Assembly: GCA_007125435.1 (NCBI GenBank)
Contig: SLDF01000144.1
Span: forward strand, 1-23,358
Origin: Saprospiraceae bacterium
GTDB taxonomy: Bacteria; Bacteroidota; Bacteroidia; Chitinophagales; Saprospiraceae
Direction of reading: 5' to 3'
DNA length: 23,358 nucleotides
Shown here: positions 1-7,876 of the stretch, in pieces
How the letters are laid out: each line of letters opens with the position of its first letter
Numbering within the stretch: the stretch's first letter is position 1
Notes under the pieces: generated by a model
Seen by the model: only the letters and a program-made list of their open reading frames with translations
Databases searched by the model: none
What the model was told of the DNA's origin: nothing
Made by a program: the position numbers and the translations under genes

Positions 1-30
1 ATACCTGATTCAATAGCTAGTCCTACCATG

Positions 31-75
31 CTTGTAGCTTGTAGCTTGAGGCTTGCAGCTTCTTATAGCTTGAAG
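31..75. repeat. Heptamer tandem array, CTTRNRG type
   Basis: Consecutive 7-bp units CTTGTAG, CTTGTAG, CTTGAGG and CTTGCAG, then a 10-bp variant and CTTGAAG. The CTT start and final G are fixed and the middle varies. The reverse complement of this unit (CYYYAAG) forms the array at 23105-23160. Nothing coding is visible around it. Function unknown. Confidence 0.85.
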
Positions 76-293
76 CTATGTTAATGCCTAAATCCTATAA
101 ATCATGGTTCAGACAATTAATAGCACCATTCAGTCATGCACCGGTCGGTCACCATCGCACAAAATTTGGTTTACATTTTCATTGGGTGTGCAAATCCTGC
201 TTCATGGCACAGAAAGTCATTAATTATGACCTTTTTGTTATCTGAAGACCTGTTGATTTGGTGCTTAATAGCCAAAATGGCCCATTCGCTCAA

Positions 294-351
294 AAAAACA
301 TATACTTCACTCAAGAGAGTTGGTCTGTAATGCCTTTTCATTGTATATTTG
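294..351 (+). promoter_or_regulatory. Bacteroidota-type promoter P1 with upstream 9-mer
   Basis: A -33 TTG (320-322) is followed after 21 bp by TATATTTG (344-351), matching the Bacteroidota consensus TTG-N19-21-TAnnTTTG. Upstream are AAAAACA (294-300) and TTCACTCAA (306-314), both repeated at nearly the same distances in front of P2 (469-475 and 480-488). Transcription would start near 358. The 9-mer may be an operator or activator site; that is inference. Confidence 0.6.
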
Positions 352-357
352 TGATAA

Positions 358-420
358 TGTAATAAAATAATAAATTGTTTTTCCGAAAATCCGCTATAAC
401 GATGGCGGATTTTTCTTTTT
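358..420 (+). ncRNA. Putative small RNA, unit 1
   Basis: A predicted transcript of about 60 nt lies between promoter P1 and an intrinsic terminator at 386-420 and has no usable reading frame. It contains the box ATTGTTTTTCCGAAAATCC (about 374-392), which recurs with a single A/G change in unit 2. The box runs into the 5' arm of the terminator stem. The whole arrangement (upstream motif, promoter, box, terminator) is repeated downstream at a distance of about 175-180 bp. I do not recognise a known RNA family. An alternative is two terminators of a gene outside the window, but a promoter directly upstream of each argues against that. Confidence 0.5.
386..420 (+). terminator. Intrinsic terminator of unit 1
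   Basis: A perfect 9-bp stem, AAAATCCGC (386-394) with GCGGATTTT (405-413), has a 10-nt loop and is followed by a T-rich run to 420. Confidence 0.8.
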
Positions 421-468
421 AAGGCATATTGATATCACTAAATAATCATTTTGGGTGTTTTAATAGAT

Positions 469-524
469 AAAAACAATGGTTCACTCAAATGCGATTGTAT
501 GTAATTACATTTAATTTAGATTTG
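469..524 (+). promoter_or_regulatory. Bacteroidota-type promoter P2 with upstream 9-mer
   Basis: A -33 TTG (495-497), a 19-bp spacer and TAGATTTG (517-524) again fit TTG-N19-21-TAnnTTTG. AAAAACA (469-475) and TTCACTCAA (480-488) lie upstream as in P1. The predicted start is near 531. Confidence 0.6.
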
Positions 525-530
525 CAACAT

Positions 531-609
531 CAGATTTTTCTGATAAAGATAATAGATTGTTTTTCCGAGAATCCCAACCCACTAAAATGTTAGTGGGTTT
601 TCTTTTTTC
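531..609 (+). ncRNA. Putative small RNA, unit 2 (paralogue of unit 1)
   Basis: A predicted transcript of about 78 nt runs from P2 to the terminator at 576-609. It may begin with a small hairpin (TCAGA/TCTGA arms around 529-542), then has the box ATTGTTTTTCCGAGAATCC (about 556-574) shared with unit 1, then a terminator stem whose sequence is unrelated to that of unit 1. The conserved box and divergent terminator stems suggest selection on the box. No start codon with a sensible frame is present. Its role is unknown. Confidence 0.5.
576..609 (+). terminator. Intrinsic terminator of unit 2
   Basis: A perfect stem, AACCCACTA (576-584) with TAGTGGGTT (591-599), extendable by one pair, is followed by a T-rich run (598-608). 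Confidence 0.85.
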
Positions 610-650
610 AGGCTCCTTCGTATCTTTTTCTCTCCTTACTTTCCTCTTTC

Positions 651-773
651 AAAATCCACGCTTCGCTTGATTTCGTTCAATCACCGTATGAGCGACTAAG
701 GCTCATTCACGAAATCACTTATTATTTTGCCAGTCGAACTCTCATTACGCATATCCAATACATAAACCAGGTT
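651..773 (-). repeat. Degraded copy (D) of the palindromic element
   Basis: Bases 749-773 match the left terminal arm seen at 7875-7899, in reverse orientation, including the adjoining 'aatgaggGTT' stretch. Bases about 660-735 match the inner module of copy A (about 7922-8000, reverse complement), for example the shared string GGCTCATTCACRAAATCACT. The other terminal arm is missing, so this looks like a decayed relic lying downstream of the mscS gene. Confidence 0.65.
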
Positions 774-802
774 AGCGATTGGCGGATTGTGGGACACGCC
801 CA

Positions 803-840
803 AACAAAAAAAGCCACATCCGACAAACGAATGTGGCTTG
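803..840 (-). terminator. Intrinsic terminator downstream of mscS
   Basis: On the minus strand, AAGCCACATTCG pairs with CGGATGTGGCTT around a short loop and is followed by a run of seven T residues. It lies 17 bp after the mscS stop codon. Confidence 0.85.
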
Positions 841-856
841 TTGTATGTGGTCTGAT

Positions 857-1666
857 CTATCCGTTGTTTTCTCCGATCATATGTACGTCCAACTGAGGGA
901 ATGGGAAGTTGATACCGTTTTTAGGGAATTCTTCATAGATTTTCTCTTGCATGCCGAAGTGTAAGGGCCAGAAGTCTTCAATTTTTGCCCAGAAACGGAT
1001 GGTCAGGTCTACTGAATTGTCGCCTAGCGATGAAAGTGCGACTGTAGGCTCTGGCTCGGCGATAACTCGCTCGTCGCTCTTCAACATATCGATGACGAGG
1101 TCACGGGCTTTTTTAACATCGTCTCCGTAAGAAATGCCAATGACAAGCTCGACACGCCGTCTATCTTTTTTAGTAAAGTTGGTGACCTTAGTGTTGGAGA
1201 TCTGTCCGTTGGGGATTAGGATTTGCTTATTGTCTGTGGTCATCAGTGTGGTGAAGAAAAGAGATACGGCTTCGACAGTGCCCATGCTACCATTGGCTTC
1301 GATGAAGTCTCCGGTCTGAAATGGCTTAAGAAGTAGAATGATGACGCCGCCGGCGAAGTTTTGTAACGTACCTTGCAGCGCGAGACCAATGGCAAGAGAC
1401 AAGGCACCCAGAACAGCGATAAACGATGTGGTCTTAAAGCCTACCATACCCGCAATGCTGATGATAAGCATAACTCTGAGAGACACCTTGACTATACCGA
1501 CTAAGAATCTTTGAAGCGAGAGGTCGAGGTCTCTTTTCTTTAATACATTTCCAACGACGCGGGCGATGATGTTAATGATGATCCATCCAATGATCAACGT
1601 CACTAATGCTATAGTGATCTCAATACCGTATTCAAATGCGAGAGCAACTAATTTGTCTGTTTCCAT
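857..1666 (-). CDS. mscS: MscS-family small-conductance mechanosensitive channel
   Basis: An inner-membrane channel that opens under membrane tension and releases solutes during hypo-osmotic shock. The 269-residue protein is the usual minimal MscS length. Three hydrophobic segments lie at about 14-36, 56-77 and 84-115. The third is the Gly/Ala-rich pore helix (FIAVLGALSLAIGLALQG, then the NFAGG kink region), followed by the beta domain (KPFQTGDFIE, LIPNGQISNTKVTNFT) and a C-terminal alpha/beta domain ending in FPFPQLDVHM. It is preceded by 87 bp of non-coding sequence after the ABC ATPase on the same strand, so it may be a separate unit, and it has its own terminator downstream. Family assignment is firm. 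Ion selectivity and gating threshold cannot be read from the sequence. Confidence 0.93.
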   Translation of the reverse strand: METDKLVALAFEYGIEITIALVTLIIGWIIINIIARVVGNVLKKRDLDLSLQRFLVGIVKVSLRVMLIISIAGMVGFKTTSFIAVLGALSLAIGLALQGTLQNFAGGVIILLLKPFQTGDFIEANGSMGTVEAVSLFFTTLMTTDNKQILIPNGQISNTKVTNFTKKDRRRVELVIGISYGDDVKKARDLVIDMLKSDERVIAEPEPTVALSSLGDNSVDLTIRFWAKIEDFWPLHFGMQEKIYEEFPKNGINFPFPQLDVHMIGENNG

Positions 1667-1753
1667 AAAATAATATTTTAAGTGTTAATAAGTTAATTTT
1701 TACAGTTAGTAGTATAATGCTACGATCATTTGCTGTACAATGTCACCTTTTAA

Positions 1754-2506
1754 TTACTGATGATACCAGCCGAGCATTTCTTTTAATGTCAATGAAGATT
1801 TTTGCTTATTGTTTAAATCTTTTGCGACCGATCCATTTTTGAGTAGTATCAGTCTATTGCCATACTCCAGTGCCTCTTTGAGGTTGTGGGTGATGTGTAT
1901 GGTCGTGATGTCATGTTTGTGTATGTAGTGGTCGGCGATCTTGAGCACCTTAGTGGCGGTCTCAGGATCAAGTGCTGCTGTTGGTTCGTCCATAAGTAAA
2001 TACCTGGGAGGATTAATCATAGACATGCTGATGGTGAGGGCTTGTCTTTGTCCACCTGACAATTGGCCGACGGGCTTGTTTAACTGATGCTCGAGTCCCA
2101 TTTGGAGTTCACTTAGGTGTGTTTTGACAAGCTGCCTAAATCTTGGGTTGATGCCAAGGTGGAGCCTTTTGGGTTTGCTACGCAGATAGGCCAACCTGAA
2201 GTTTTCTAATATCGTGAGGTCTGATGCCGTGCCGGCTTTGGGGTCCTGAAAGACTCTGGATAGCAGTGATGCCAACTGATACTCTGCCATATCACTGGTC
2301 ACCTGACTGTCCAGGGCAACACTACCGTTGTCCGGTGATAGTGTACCGGCAATGAGATTGAGCAGCGTAGATTTACCGCTGCCATTGCTGCCAATCAAGA
2401 TCAGGTATTCTCCATGCTTGATTTGCAGGGACAGGTTGTTCAAGACCGGTAGGCTCTCCTCTCTTGACACATCAAATGACTTAGATACTTGCTGTATATT
2501 AATCAT
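1754..2506 (-). CDS. ABC transporter ATP-binding protein (TrpZ/YtrE-like importer ATPase)
   Basis: The ATPase that powers the three-gene importer encoded here; 250 residues. Visible motifs are Walker A GSNGSGKST (39-47), Q-loop Gln87 in VFQDP, signature LSGGQ (149-153), Walker B YLLMDE with catalytic Glu174, and switch His207. All catalytic residues are intact. The phrase VFQDPKAGTASDLTILENF resembles ATPases paired with PF04392 binding proteins and 'FPDITTDGSYT' permeases. Its ATG overlaps the permease stop codon by 4 bp (ATGA), indicating translational coupling. The substrate is not evident; members of this transporter group include predicted tryptophan/tyrosine uptake systems. Confidence 0.92.
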   Translation of the reverse strand: MINIQQVSKSFDVSREESLPVLNNLSLQIKHGEYLILIGSNGSGKSTLLNLIAGTLSPDNGSVALDSQVTSDMAEYQLASLLSRVFQDPKAGTASDLTILENFRLAYLRSKPKRLHLGINPRFRQLVKTHLSELQMGLEHQLNKPVGQLSGGQRQALTISMSMINPPRYLLMDEPTAALDPETATKVLKIADHYIHKHDITTIHITHNLKEALEYGNRLILLKNGSVAKDLNNKQKSSLTLKEMLGWYHQ

Positions 2507-3390
2507 TTACGCTGTTTTAGTGATTTTCGGATGGGTGAAGCTACAACCGGTAAGCCGACCAGAGCAATCACCATGATGGCTGTTATCAACTTTAGCCAGA
2601 CAGGGTCAATGCCTAGAGTGAGCGCCAGTGATAAAATCATTCTAAAGGCTATGGACCCCAAAATGACCCACATCAATCGAATGAGGATTGACTTCGTACC
2701 AAATAAAGTAGAAAATGTCTCGCCGATCATCACAGACCCAAGCCCTATGATCACAATTCCAATACCCATATTGATGTCTGCAAAACCCTGTAGCTGAACT
2801 ACGAGAAAGCCACTAACGGCTACCAGTCCGTTAGCTAATGCCAGGCCAAGTACAGTATATTTATTTACTGATATACCATTCATGATAGCCATAGACGGCT
2901 GGCTGCCCGTGGCCCGCATGGCCAATCCAAAATCTGTCTTGAGCAACCAAAACAGCAAGTAGGCTAACAATATAATGATGATGGCCAGAGCTATGAATTC
3001 ATTCCATACAGGAGACGTTGTCCACGTAAAATAATCAGCTATAGTCTTATGATCTGATGACAGTGGCACATTGGACCTACCAAGGATGGCAAGGTTGACA
3101 GAATATAAGCCCGTCATGACTAAGATACCTGACAGTAAGTTGTTCATTTTTAGCTTGGTGTGTAGAAGTCCCGTCATGACACCTGATATACCGCCAGCCA
3201 CGAGAGCACATAAAAACACCACAGGCAAGGGCCAACCCAGGACTATGCCTACAGCTGTGATGCTCGCACCCAAAGTGTAAGAACCATCCGTAGTGATATC
3301 GGGAAAGTTAAAGATCTTCAAAGAAATAAAGAGGCCAATACACATTGCACCCAGAGCCAGACCAAATACGATGGAAGAGATGTAAAACAC
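2503..3390 (-). CDS. ABC transporter permease (branched-chain/TrpY-like, PF02653 type)
   Basis: The membrane subunit of the importer; 295 residues with about eight to nine hydrophobic segments. The N-terminal signature FNFPDITTDGSYTLGA and the later HTKLKMNNLLSGILVMTG are characteristic of permeases that work with PF04392 binding proteins. A GTG start codon at 3390 follows the lipoprotein stop codon after only 4 bp, so the start is constrained by the upstream gene. The gene overlaps the ATPase gene by 4 bp. It most likely forms a homodimer in the inner membrane. Substrate unknown; an aromatic amino acid or a related small molecule is a guess from the family. Confidence 0.9.
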   Translation of the reverse strand: MFYISSIVFGLALGAMCIGLFISLKIFNFPDITTDGSYTLGASITAVGIVLGWPLPVVFLCALVAGGISGVMTGLLHTKLKMNNLLSGILVMTGLYSVNLAILGRSNVPLSSDHKTIADYFTWTTSPVWNEFIALAIIIILLAYLLFWLLKTDFGLAMRATGSQPSMAIMNGISVNKYTVLGLALANGLVAVSGFLVVQLQGFADINMGIGIVIIGLGSVMIGETFSTLFGTKSILIRLMWVILGSIAFRMILSLALTLGIDPVWLKLITAIMVIALVGLPVVASPIRKSLKQRK

Positions 3391-3394
3391 TTGC

Positions 3395-4390
3395 CTATAG
3401 CTTTATGGTTGAAAAAGTCGTATCCGGCTCAAAGCCATATCGATCAAAGGCCTCCGGGTTATAGACCTTTTTTCGGACTTTGACCAATTCAAGGGGGGGG
3501 AGGTCATCGGTGCGTTCTTCTGATAGCCATTGACCACTGATGGCACCTGCCTGAAACCCCCATTGGTAAAAATCAGCGCCATAAGCAGCAACAGCACCTC
3601 TGCTGACCAATCCGGCTTCGCTTGTAAATATAGGGATGTTGTTGCTTTCACATGCTTTAAAAATGACTTCGAAAGACGAAAAAATGATATTGTCCGGCAT
3701 AGCAAAGAATGCATCAATTCTACGATTGATCAATGAATTGACGATGAGCTGAGTTTCAGAGGAATTGGTGACTGGAGCATTGATGATCTCAACATTATTT
3801 TCGGCAGCTATTTGCTTGAGTCTACTGAGGGCGTTGAGACTTTGCGTTTCTGCCTGATTGTAAATAACGCCAACGCGCCGGCAGTCAGGCATAAGCGATG
3901 TAATGATGTGAAAAGATGTATCCACATAGTCCAGATTTTCATATACGCCAAAGAGGTTGGCAGGTAAATCATCAGGGCCGGAGCTGATCTCTGACATCCA
4001 AGGTTCAGGGCCTACCATCATACATATCGGGATGTCATCTATGGATCTTACTGAAGATATCATAGATAGAGTAGAATTAGCGACGATGATATCCGGTTGC
4101 CGTGACTTAAAATATTGTAGAGATTGCATCAGCGTGGGAATATCTCCCTGAGCATTGCGAGCGGTTATTTTTATATTGCCTTCTTCTTCAGAGAATGACT
4201 TGGAAGCGAGACCGTCAATGTAACCTCTCCTTGCTTCTGACATGGTCGCGTCTTCTATGGCGTCGATGATAGCAATATGCTTAGTGTCCACCGAAGAAGA
4301 ACTTTGGCAAGACATGAAAGTAGAAATACAGAACCATGCTGATATAAAATAAGATACAGATGTCCGGAGACGCCTCGATGTAATGTCCAT
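3395..4390 (-). CDS. ABC transporter substrate-binding lipoprotein (PF04392 type)
   Basis: The solute-binding subunit that delivers ligand to the permease; 331 residues. The N-terminus has basic residues, a hydrophobic stretch (12-26) and a lipobox-like FMSC with Cys28, so a lipidated, membrane-tethered periplasmic protein is expected. The mature part begins with the family pattern KHIAIIDAIEDATMSEARRG, and continues with DIIVANSTLSM, RRVGVIYNQAETQS and DAFFAMPDN, which correspond to the two lobes of a periplasmic binding fold. It is first in the three-gene unit, with about 140 bp of non-coding sequence upstream where the promoter should lie, although I see no clear TAnnTTTG there. Ligand not identifiable. 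Confidence 0.9.
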   Translation of the reverse strand: MDITSRRLRTSVSYFISAWFCISTFMSCQSSSSVDTKHIAIIDAIEDATMSEARRGYIDGLASKSFSEEEGNIKITARNAQGDIPTLMQSLQYFKSRQPDIIVANSTLSMISSVRSIDDIPICMMVGPEPWMSEISSGPDDLPANLFGVYENLDYVDTSFHIITSLMPDCRRVGVIYNQAETQSLNALSRLKQIAAENNVEIINAPVTNSSETQLIVNSLINRRIDAFFAMPDNIIFSSFEVIFKACESNNIPIFTSEAGLVSRGAVAAYGADFYQWGFQAGAISGQWLSEERTDDLPPLELVKVRKKVYNPEAFDRYGFEPDTTFSTIKL

Positions 4391-4534
4391 AGTAGCGTAT
4401 TGGCATTTGGTCTAATTGAATCTATACAACAGCCAATGTTTACATTAACCTATACATTAAGCACAATTTATGCTAAAAGGTTTAAAGTTGGTGCGCTATG
4501 AACCTAATATTATAGCCATGGAAACAAGGCATTA

Positions 4535-6943
4535 TCAATCCTGAGCAACCATGAGCTTCTTGACGAAAGATGTGCCATCGTCAGTCAGCAACTCTACGAA
4601 ATACATACCGGCTTTGAGACTTCGCCCACTATGGATGAATATGTCCGACTGCAGGATATCTGTATTTTCAAAATGTATAACTGTGCCGTTGAGCCCTGTA
4701 ATCTTAATTTGACCTTTTTGGCCAATGAGATGGTTTGCTCCGGATAGTCTAAGGTAGAACTCTCCACCTGAAACAGGGTTGGGGAAAACTGCCATTTCTG
4801 GCTGTACGATGTATTTTTCCTCAGTGGACACCTGTACTTCATCTGTGATAGAGAAAAAGTCAATAGCAGCTTCGACAATGTGACCAAATCCAGGTAAGTC
4901 GCTGGCCTCGAATACGATTTGAACAGGTGCTTCTAAGCAGGCATAGGACTGGAGTTTGAACTGCGGCGATAGTGACCAGCCGTTAGTAGTGCCCCATACA
5001 CGCTCTAATTCGATCTCTTCATCTTCGGTGACCAGGTATACAACTAGTGTATCATCAAGGGGTGTAAACCCTCCTCCATTGAAAAACCATCTGGCGTATT
5101 GGAGCACGGGGTTTTCGTATTCGCTGAGGTCCATCAGAGGCGTCCGTAAAAACGTAAAACCGTCATCCAGGTCAAACTCGCCAACACTAGAGCCAGCCTC
5201 AGCACCTGTCACATAACACTTCTCACCGAGAGCATCTGGAAAGGCACTGTCCGGGTTGGCAATAATACCGTTTAAGAAAGTCGCCTCGGGAACACCTCTT
5301 TCCCAGTGGCCAATTTCTGCGTCTCCGTCTACAGTCCAGCCGTAATCAAATACAAAGTGATCTTCATAGCCAGACTTTAACTCTATCGTGAGCATGAGAT
5401 TTTGATTAAGCGACTCATTGATAACGGTGTATTGATAGCCCCATGCACCTATGATAATGTTATAATCATCCTCAAAGGCTTCAAGTATAATCTGTCCTTG
5501 CTCATCTCCTTCGATGGTCTCACTCGAATTATCGGAATCGAACTTAATCGATGGAAATGGGATGGCGTTCTGCGTCTCGCTATCGACCACATTGACCATG
5601 ACGCTATATCTTTGTAAAGGTCTTAGATCAATATTAATGATCTGCGTCTCACCGTTAACAAAATTGACTTCTATTTCTTCTGTATGGTAGCCTTGTCTGG
5701 AGAAGGTCACATTAAACGTGCCCGGAGTACCTATACCTGTTTTGTAGATACCGGAGTTGTTAGAGTTGGTAAATGCGACTTGTTCACTTTCAATGTTTAC
5801 AAAAACACTGCCGAGTTGCTGACCATTATCGGCGTCTCTTACCTGGCCTTCTATTCGCGCTGCTCTGACATAGGTAGGTTCCAGGACATAGAGGCCTGAG
5901 TTGATATCAGATGCCAGTATACCACCTGAAGGCAACCAGGGGTATGCTCCCCAGCAACCGTTGAATCCACCGGGAGGAAAAGGGTAGGTATCATATGAAC
6001 CAACCTCTATAAGGTTAGTGGGATCAGACGCATCTACCACTTTCACGCCATCTGTGTAATAAGAAATCACCAGGTAGTCATCAATGACGTGGACATTATG
6101 AGGAATTACACCCTGCCCTTCAGTGGCTAAAGGCCTGTAGGCATCTAGAAACCTTATATTTTCAAGGTCAGAAACGTCGTAGGCTTCGACAAATGCATTA
6201 GGCCTTTCATCAGTTGTAAAAAGCACATTACTGTCATCAGACAACCAGGCATTATGTGTGAATCTAAATCCCGTTTGTTGTGTCGCTATCGTGCGAGGGT
6301 CACTTTTGTCTGATACATCAATGACACTAAAAATGCCATCGAGAATATCCGAGCTATACATCAAGTCATTTCGAACATAAACATCGTGTGAATAGCGAGG
6401 GTCTGAAGCGCTGAGATATTCCGGTTGGCCGGGGGTGGTATGTACATCAAATATGAGCGGCCCGCCTTCATTTATATTGCAGCCTGCTAAATAGGCATAA
6501 CCGTTTTCGTCAATGTATAAGTTGTGGCATCTGAATAATTGGCCTGTAGAGGTATTTGTTTCCAATTCAGGCTGCCAATATTCCCATGTGATGCTATCAG
6601 GCGCGCCTGACATATTAATAATCAAAAGGCCATCTTCTCCCTGGTCAGTTGTGACATATACATAGTCTCCCCAGCTTTTCATATCTCTCCACACGGATTG
6701 GGCACCGGGTATGAACTGAACCTCGATAGGGTTTTCCATATCGCTGATATCTAGAATGGCTGTACCTGTGACCGTGCCTAATATCGCATAAGAAATGTTG
6801 TCATCTGATGTCCACGCCCATATGTCATTACAGTTTTGAGCGTAGTCTCTATTGGAGAGTAATTCTAAATTGAAATCAAATTGAGCGCTTAATGATGTCA
6901 TCATACCTATGATGAACATTGTAGAAAAGAAAAGTCTATACAT
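4535..6943 (-). CDS. Choice-of-anchor-B secreted protein with T9SS sorting domain
   Basis: An 802-residue secreted protein. Residues 1-20 form a signal peptide (cleavage probably after SLSA). Residues about 30-355 are LVIVD-type repeats of the choice-of-anchor-B family (NCNDIWAWTSD, LDISDMENPIEV, VIDVSDKSDPRTI, KVVDASDPTNLIEVGSYD), probably a beta-propeller. Residues about 360-445 resemble a carboxypeptidase-regulatory-like beta-sandwich (IEGQVRDADNGQQLGSVFV), followed by a second similar module. Residues about 725-802 are a type A T9SS C-terminal sorting signal (FPNPVSGGEFYLRL ... GMYFVELLTDDGTSFVKKLMV). The protein should cross the outer membrane by T9SS and be anchored or released. No catalytic residues are recognisable. 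It stands alone between non-coding gaps. Confidence 0.9.
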   Translation of the reverse strand: MYRLFFSTMFIIGMMTSLSAQFDFNLELLSNRDYAQNCNDIWAWTSDDNISYAILGTVTGTAILDISDMENPIEVQFIPGAQSVWRDMKSWGDYVYVTTDQGEDGLLIINMSGAPDSITWEYWQPELETNTSTGQLFRCHNLYIDENGYAYLAGCNINEGGPLIFDVHTTPGQPEYLSASDPRYSHDVYVRNDLMYSSDILDGIFSVIDVSDKSDPRTIATQQTGFRFTHNAWLSDDSNVLFTTDERPNAFVEAYDVSDLENIRFLDAYRPLATEGQGVIPHNVHVIDDYLVISYYTDGVKVVDASDPTNLIEVGSYDTYPFPPGGFNGCWGAYPWLPSGGILASDINSGLYVLEPTYVRAARIEGQVRDADNGQQLGSVFVNIESEQVAFTNSNNSGIYKTGIGTPGTFNVTFSRQGYHTEEIEVNFVNGETQIINIDLRPLQRYSVMVNVVDSETQNAIPFPSIKFDSDNSSETIEGDEQGQIILEAFEDDYNIIIGAWGYQYTVINESLNQNLMLTIELKSGYEDHFVFDYGWTVDGDAEIGHWERGVPEATFLNGIIANPDSAFPDALGEKCYVTGAEAGSSVGEFDLDDGFTFLRTPLMDLSEYENPVLQYARWFFNGGGFTPLDDTLVVYLVTEDEEIELERVWGTTNGWSLSPQFKLQSYACLEAPVQIVFEASDLPGFGHIVEAAIDFFSITDEVQVSTEEKYIVQPEMAVFPNPVSGGEFYLRLSGANHLIGQKGQIKITGLNGTVIHFENTDILQSDIFIHSGRSLKAGMYFVELLTDDGTSFVKKLMVAQD

Positions 6944-7056
6944 GGTGTGTGTTGTTGTCTATTTACCCTACAAAACTACTTAAAATTGAGAACAAACTTC
7001 AGAATTTTGTTGCACTAGCTGATTTAGCAAAAATAAAACATAAAAATACCATTCGG

Positions 7057-7491
7057 TTATCGTCTCTGGATGATGGTCGTAGTCAGCCTGCTGACACAGA
7101 TGAGGTCATTGGACTTGTCTTTGATTTCAATATTCCAGATGTGAAGCCTATTTCCGATTTTTATGGGATAGGCTCTACCTGTTACGAGCCCAGAGGTGGC
7201 AGATTTGACATGGTTGGCATTGATCTCTATGCCTACCGGGAGTTCTTTTGTAAAATCGTCAACACATAGAGAAGATGCTACACTACCAAGCGTCTCTGCA
7301 AGTACAACAGATGCACCGCCATGTAAAATACCGGCCGGCTGTATGGTGCGATGGTCTACAGGCATAGTAGCCTCGAGGTAGTCATCGCCTACATCTGTGA
7401 AAGAAATGCCAAGATGCTCTACAGCTGTTTGTTTGGACAGATCATTAAGCAGGTCTATTGTGGGTTTGTTTTTCCAGATCATATTGCTCAT
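7057..7491 (-). CDS. Hotdog-fold thioesterase (PaaI/MenI-like)
   Basis: A predicted acyl-CoA thioesterase of 144 residues. The family core QPAGILHGGASVVLAETLGS is present, with HGG at 57-59 and the likely catalytic Glu66. The upstream part VEHLGISFTDVGDDYLEATM and downstream GIEINANHVKS fit 1,4-dihydroxy-2-naphthoyl-CoA/phenylacetyl-CoA-type hotdog enzymes. I chose ATG 7491 (MSNMIWKN); 7482 is also possible. A longer start at 7536 would overlap the ArsC start codon and adds a hydrophobic leader unlike the family. The gene diverges from arsC with 43 bp between starts. Substrate cannot be assigned, as no menaquinone genes are adjacent. Confidence 0.88.
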   Translation of the reverse strand: MSNMIWKNKPTIDLLNDLSKQTAVEHLGISFTDVGDDYLEATMPVDHRTIQPAGILHGGASVVLAETLGSVASSLCVDDFTKELPVGIEINANHVKSATSGLVTGRAYPIKIGNRLHIWNIEIKDKSNDLICVSRLTTTIIQRR

Positions 7492-7534
7492 ATTTGCTTG
7501 TATAAGGACAAAGAACAGACATAAAAAGTTGAAC

Positions 7535-7876
7535 ATGATCGAAGTTTATCACAATCCAAGATGCAGAAAGAGCAGAGAAGCCTGCGCTCTATTAGACAGT
7601 AAAGGCGTATCATATGATATCAGAGAATACCTCAATGACAGCCCAGACCAATCAGAGATTAAAGGCCTGTTGCAAAAACTGAATATACCTGCTGAGCAAC
7701 TGATCCGTAAAACGGAAGCCGTATTCAAGGAAGAGTACAAAGGAAAAAGTCTGACAGAAGATGAATGGATTGAGGCAATGGTAAAACATCCAAAGCTAAT
7801 AGAAAGGCCCATTGTCATAAAAGGCGACCAAGCGGTCGTAGGTCGTCCACCTGAAAATATTCAAAAGTTGTTTTAA
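7535..7876 (+). CDS. arsC: ArsC/YffB-family reductase (arsenate reductase, glutaredoxin type)
   Basis: A 113-residue thioredoxin-fold protein. Active-site Cys10 sits in HNPRCRKSR, with the family arginines at Arg58 (LIRKTE), Arg91 (ERPIV) and Arg104 (VVGRPPE). This arrangement fits glutaredoxin-dependent arsenate reductases of the ArsC/Spx superfamily. A frame extends upstream, but the protein family starts at MIEVYHNPRC, so ATG 7535 is taken. No arsenite pump, ArsR or other ars gene is in the window, so a general redox role is as likely as arsenic resistance. The TAA stop codon (7874-7876) overlaps the first bases of palindromic element A. Confidence 0.88.
   Translation: MIEVYHNPRCRKSREACALLDSKGVSYDIREYLNDSPDQSEIKGLLQKLNIPAEQLIRKTEAVFKEEYKGKSLTEDEWIEAMVKHPKLIERPIVIKGDQAVVGRPPENIQKLF

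Noticed and set aside
136..330. Open frame of 64 codons in the first intergenic region
   Set aside because: No recognisable domain, unusual composition, and its end overlaps the -33 region of promoter P1; likely chance.
3403..3717. 104-codon minus-strand frame
   Set aside because: Overlaps the substrate-binding lipoprotein gene in another frame; the lipoprotein is clearly real.
7397..7534. Upstream extension of the ArsC frame (46 extra residues)
   Set aside because: It would run antisense into the thioesterase gene, and the family begins at MIEVYHNPRC.
7492..7536. Longer thioesterase start with a hydrophobic leader
   Set aside because: Hotdog thioesterases of this type are cytoplasmic and start near MIWKN; the longer start overlaps the arsC start codon.
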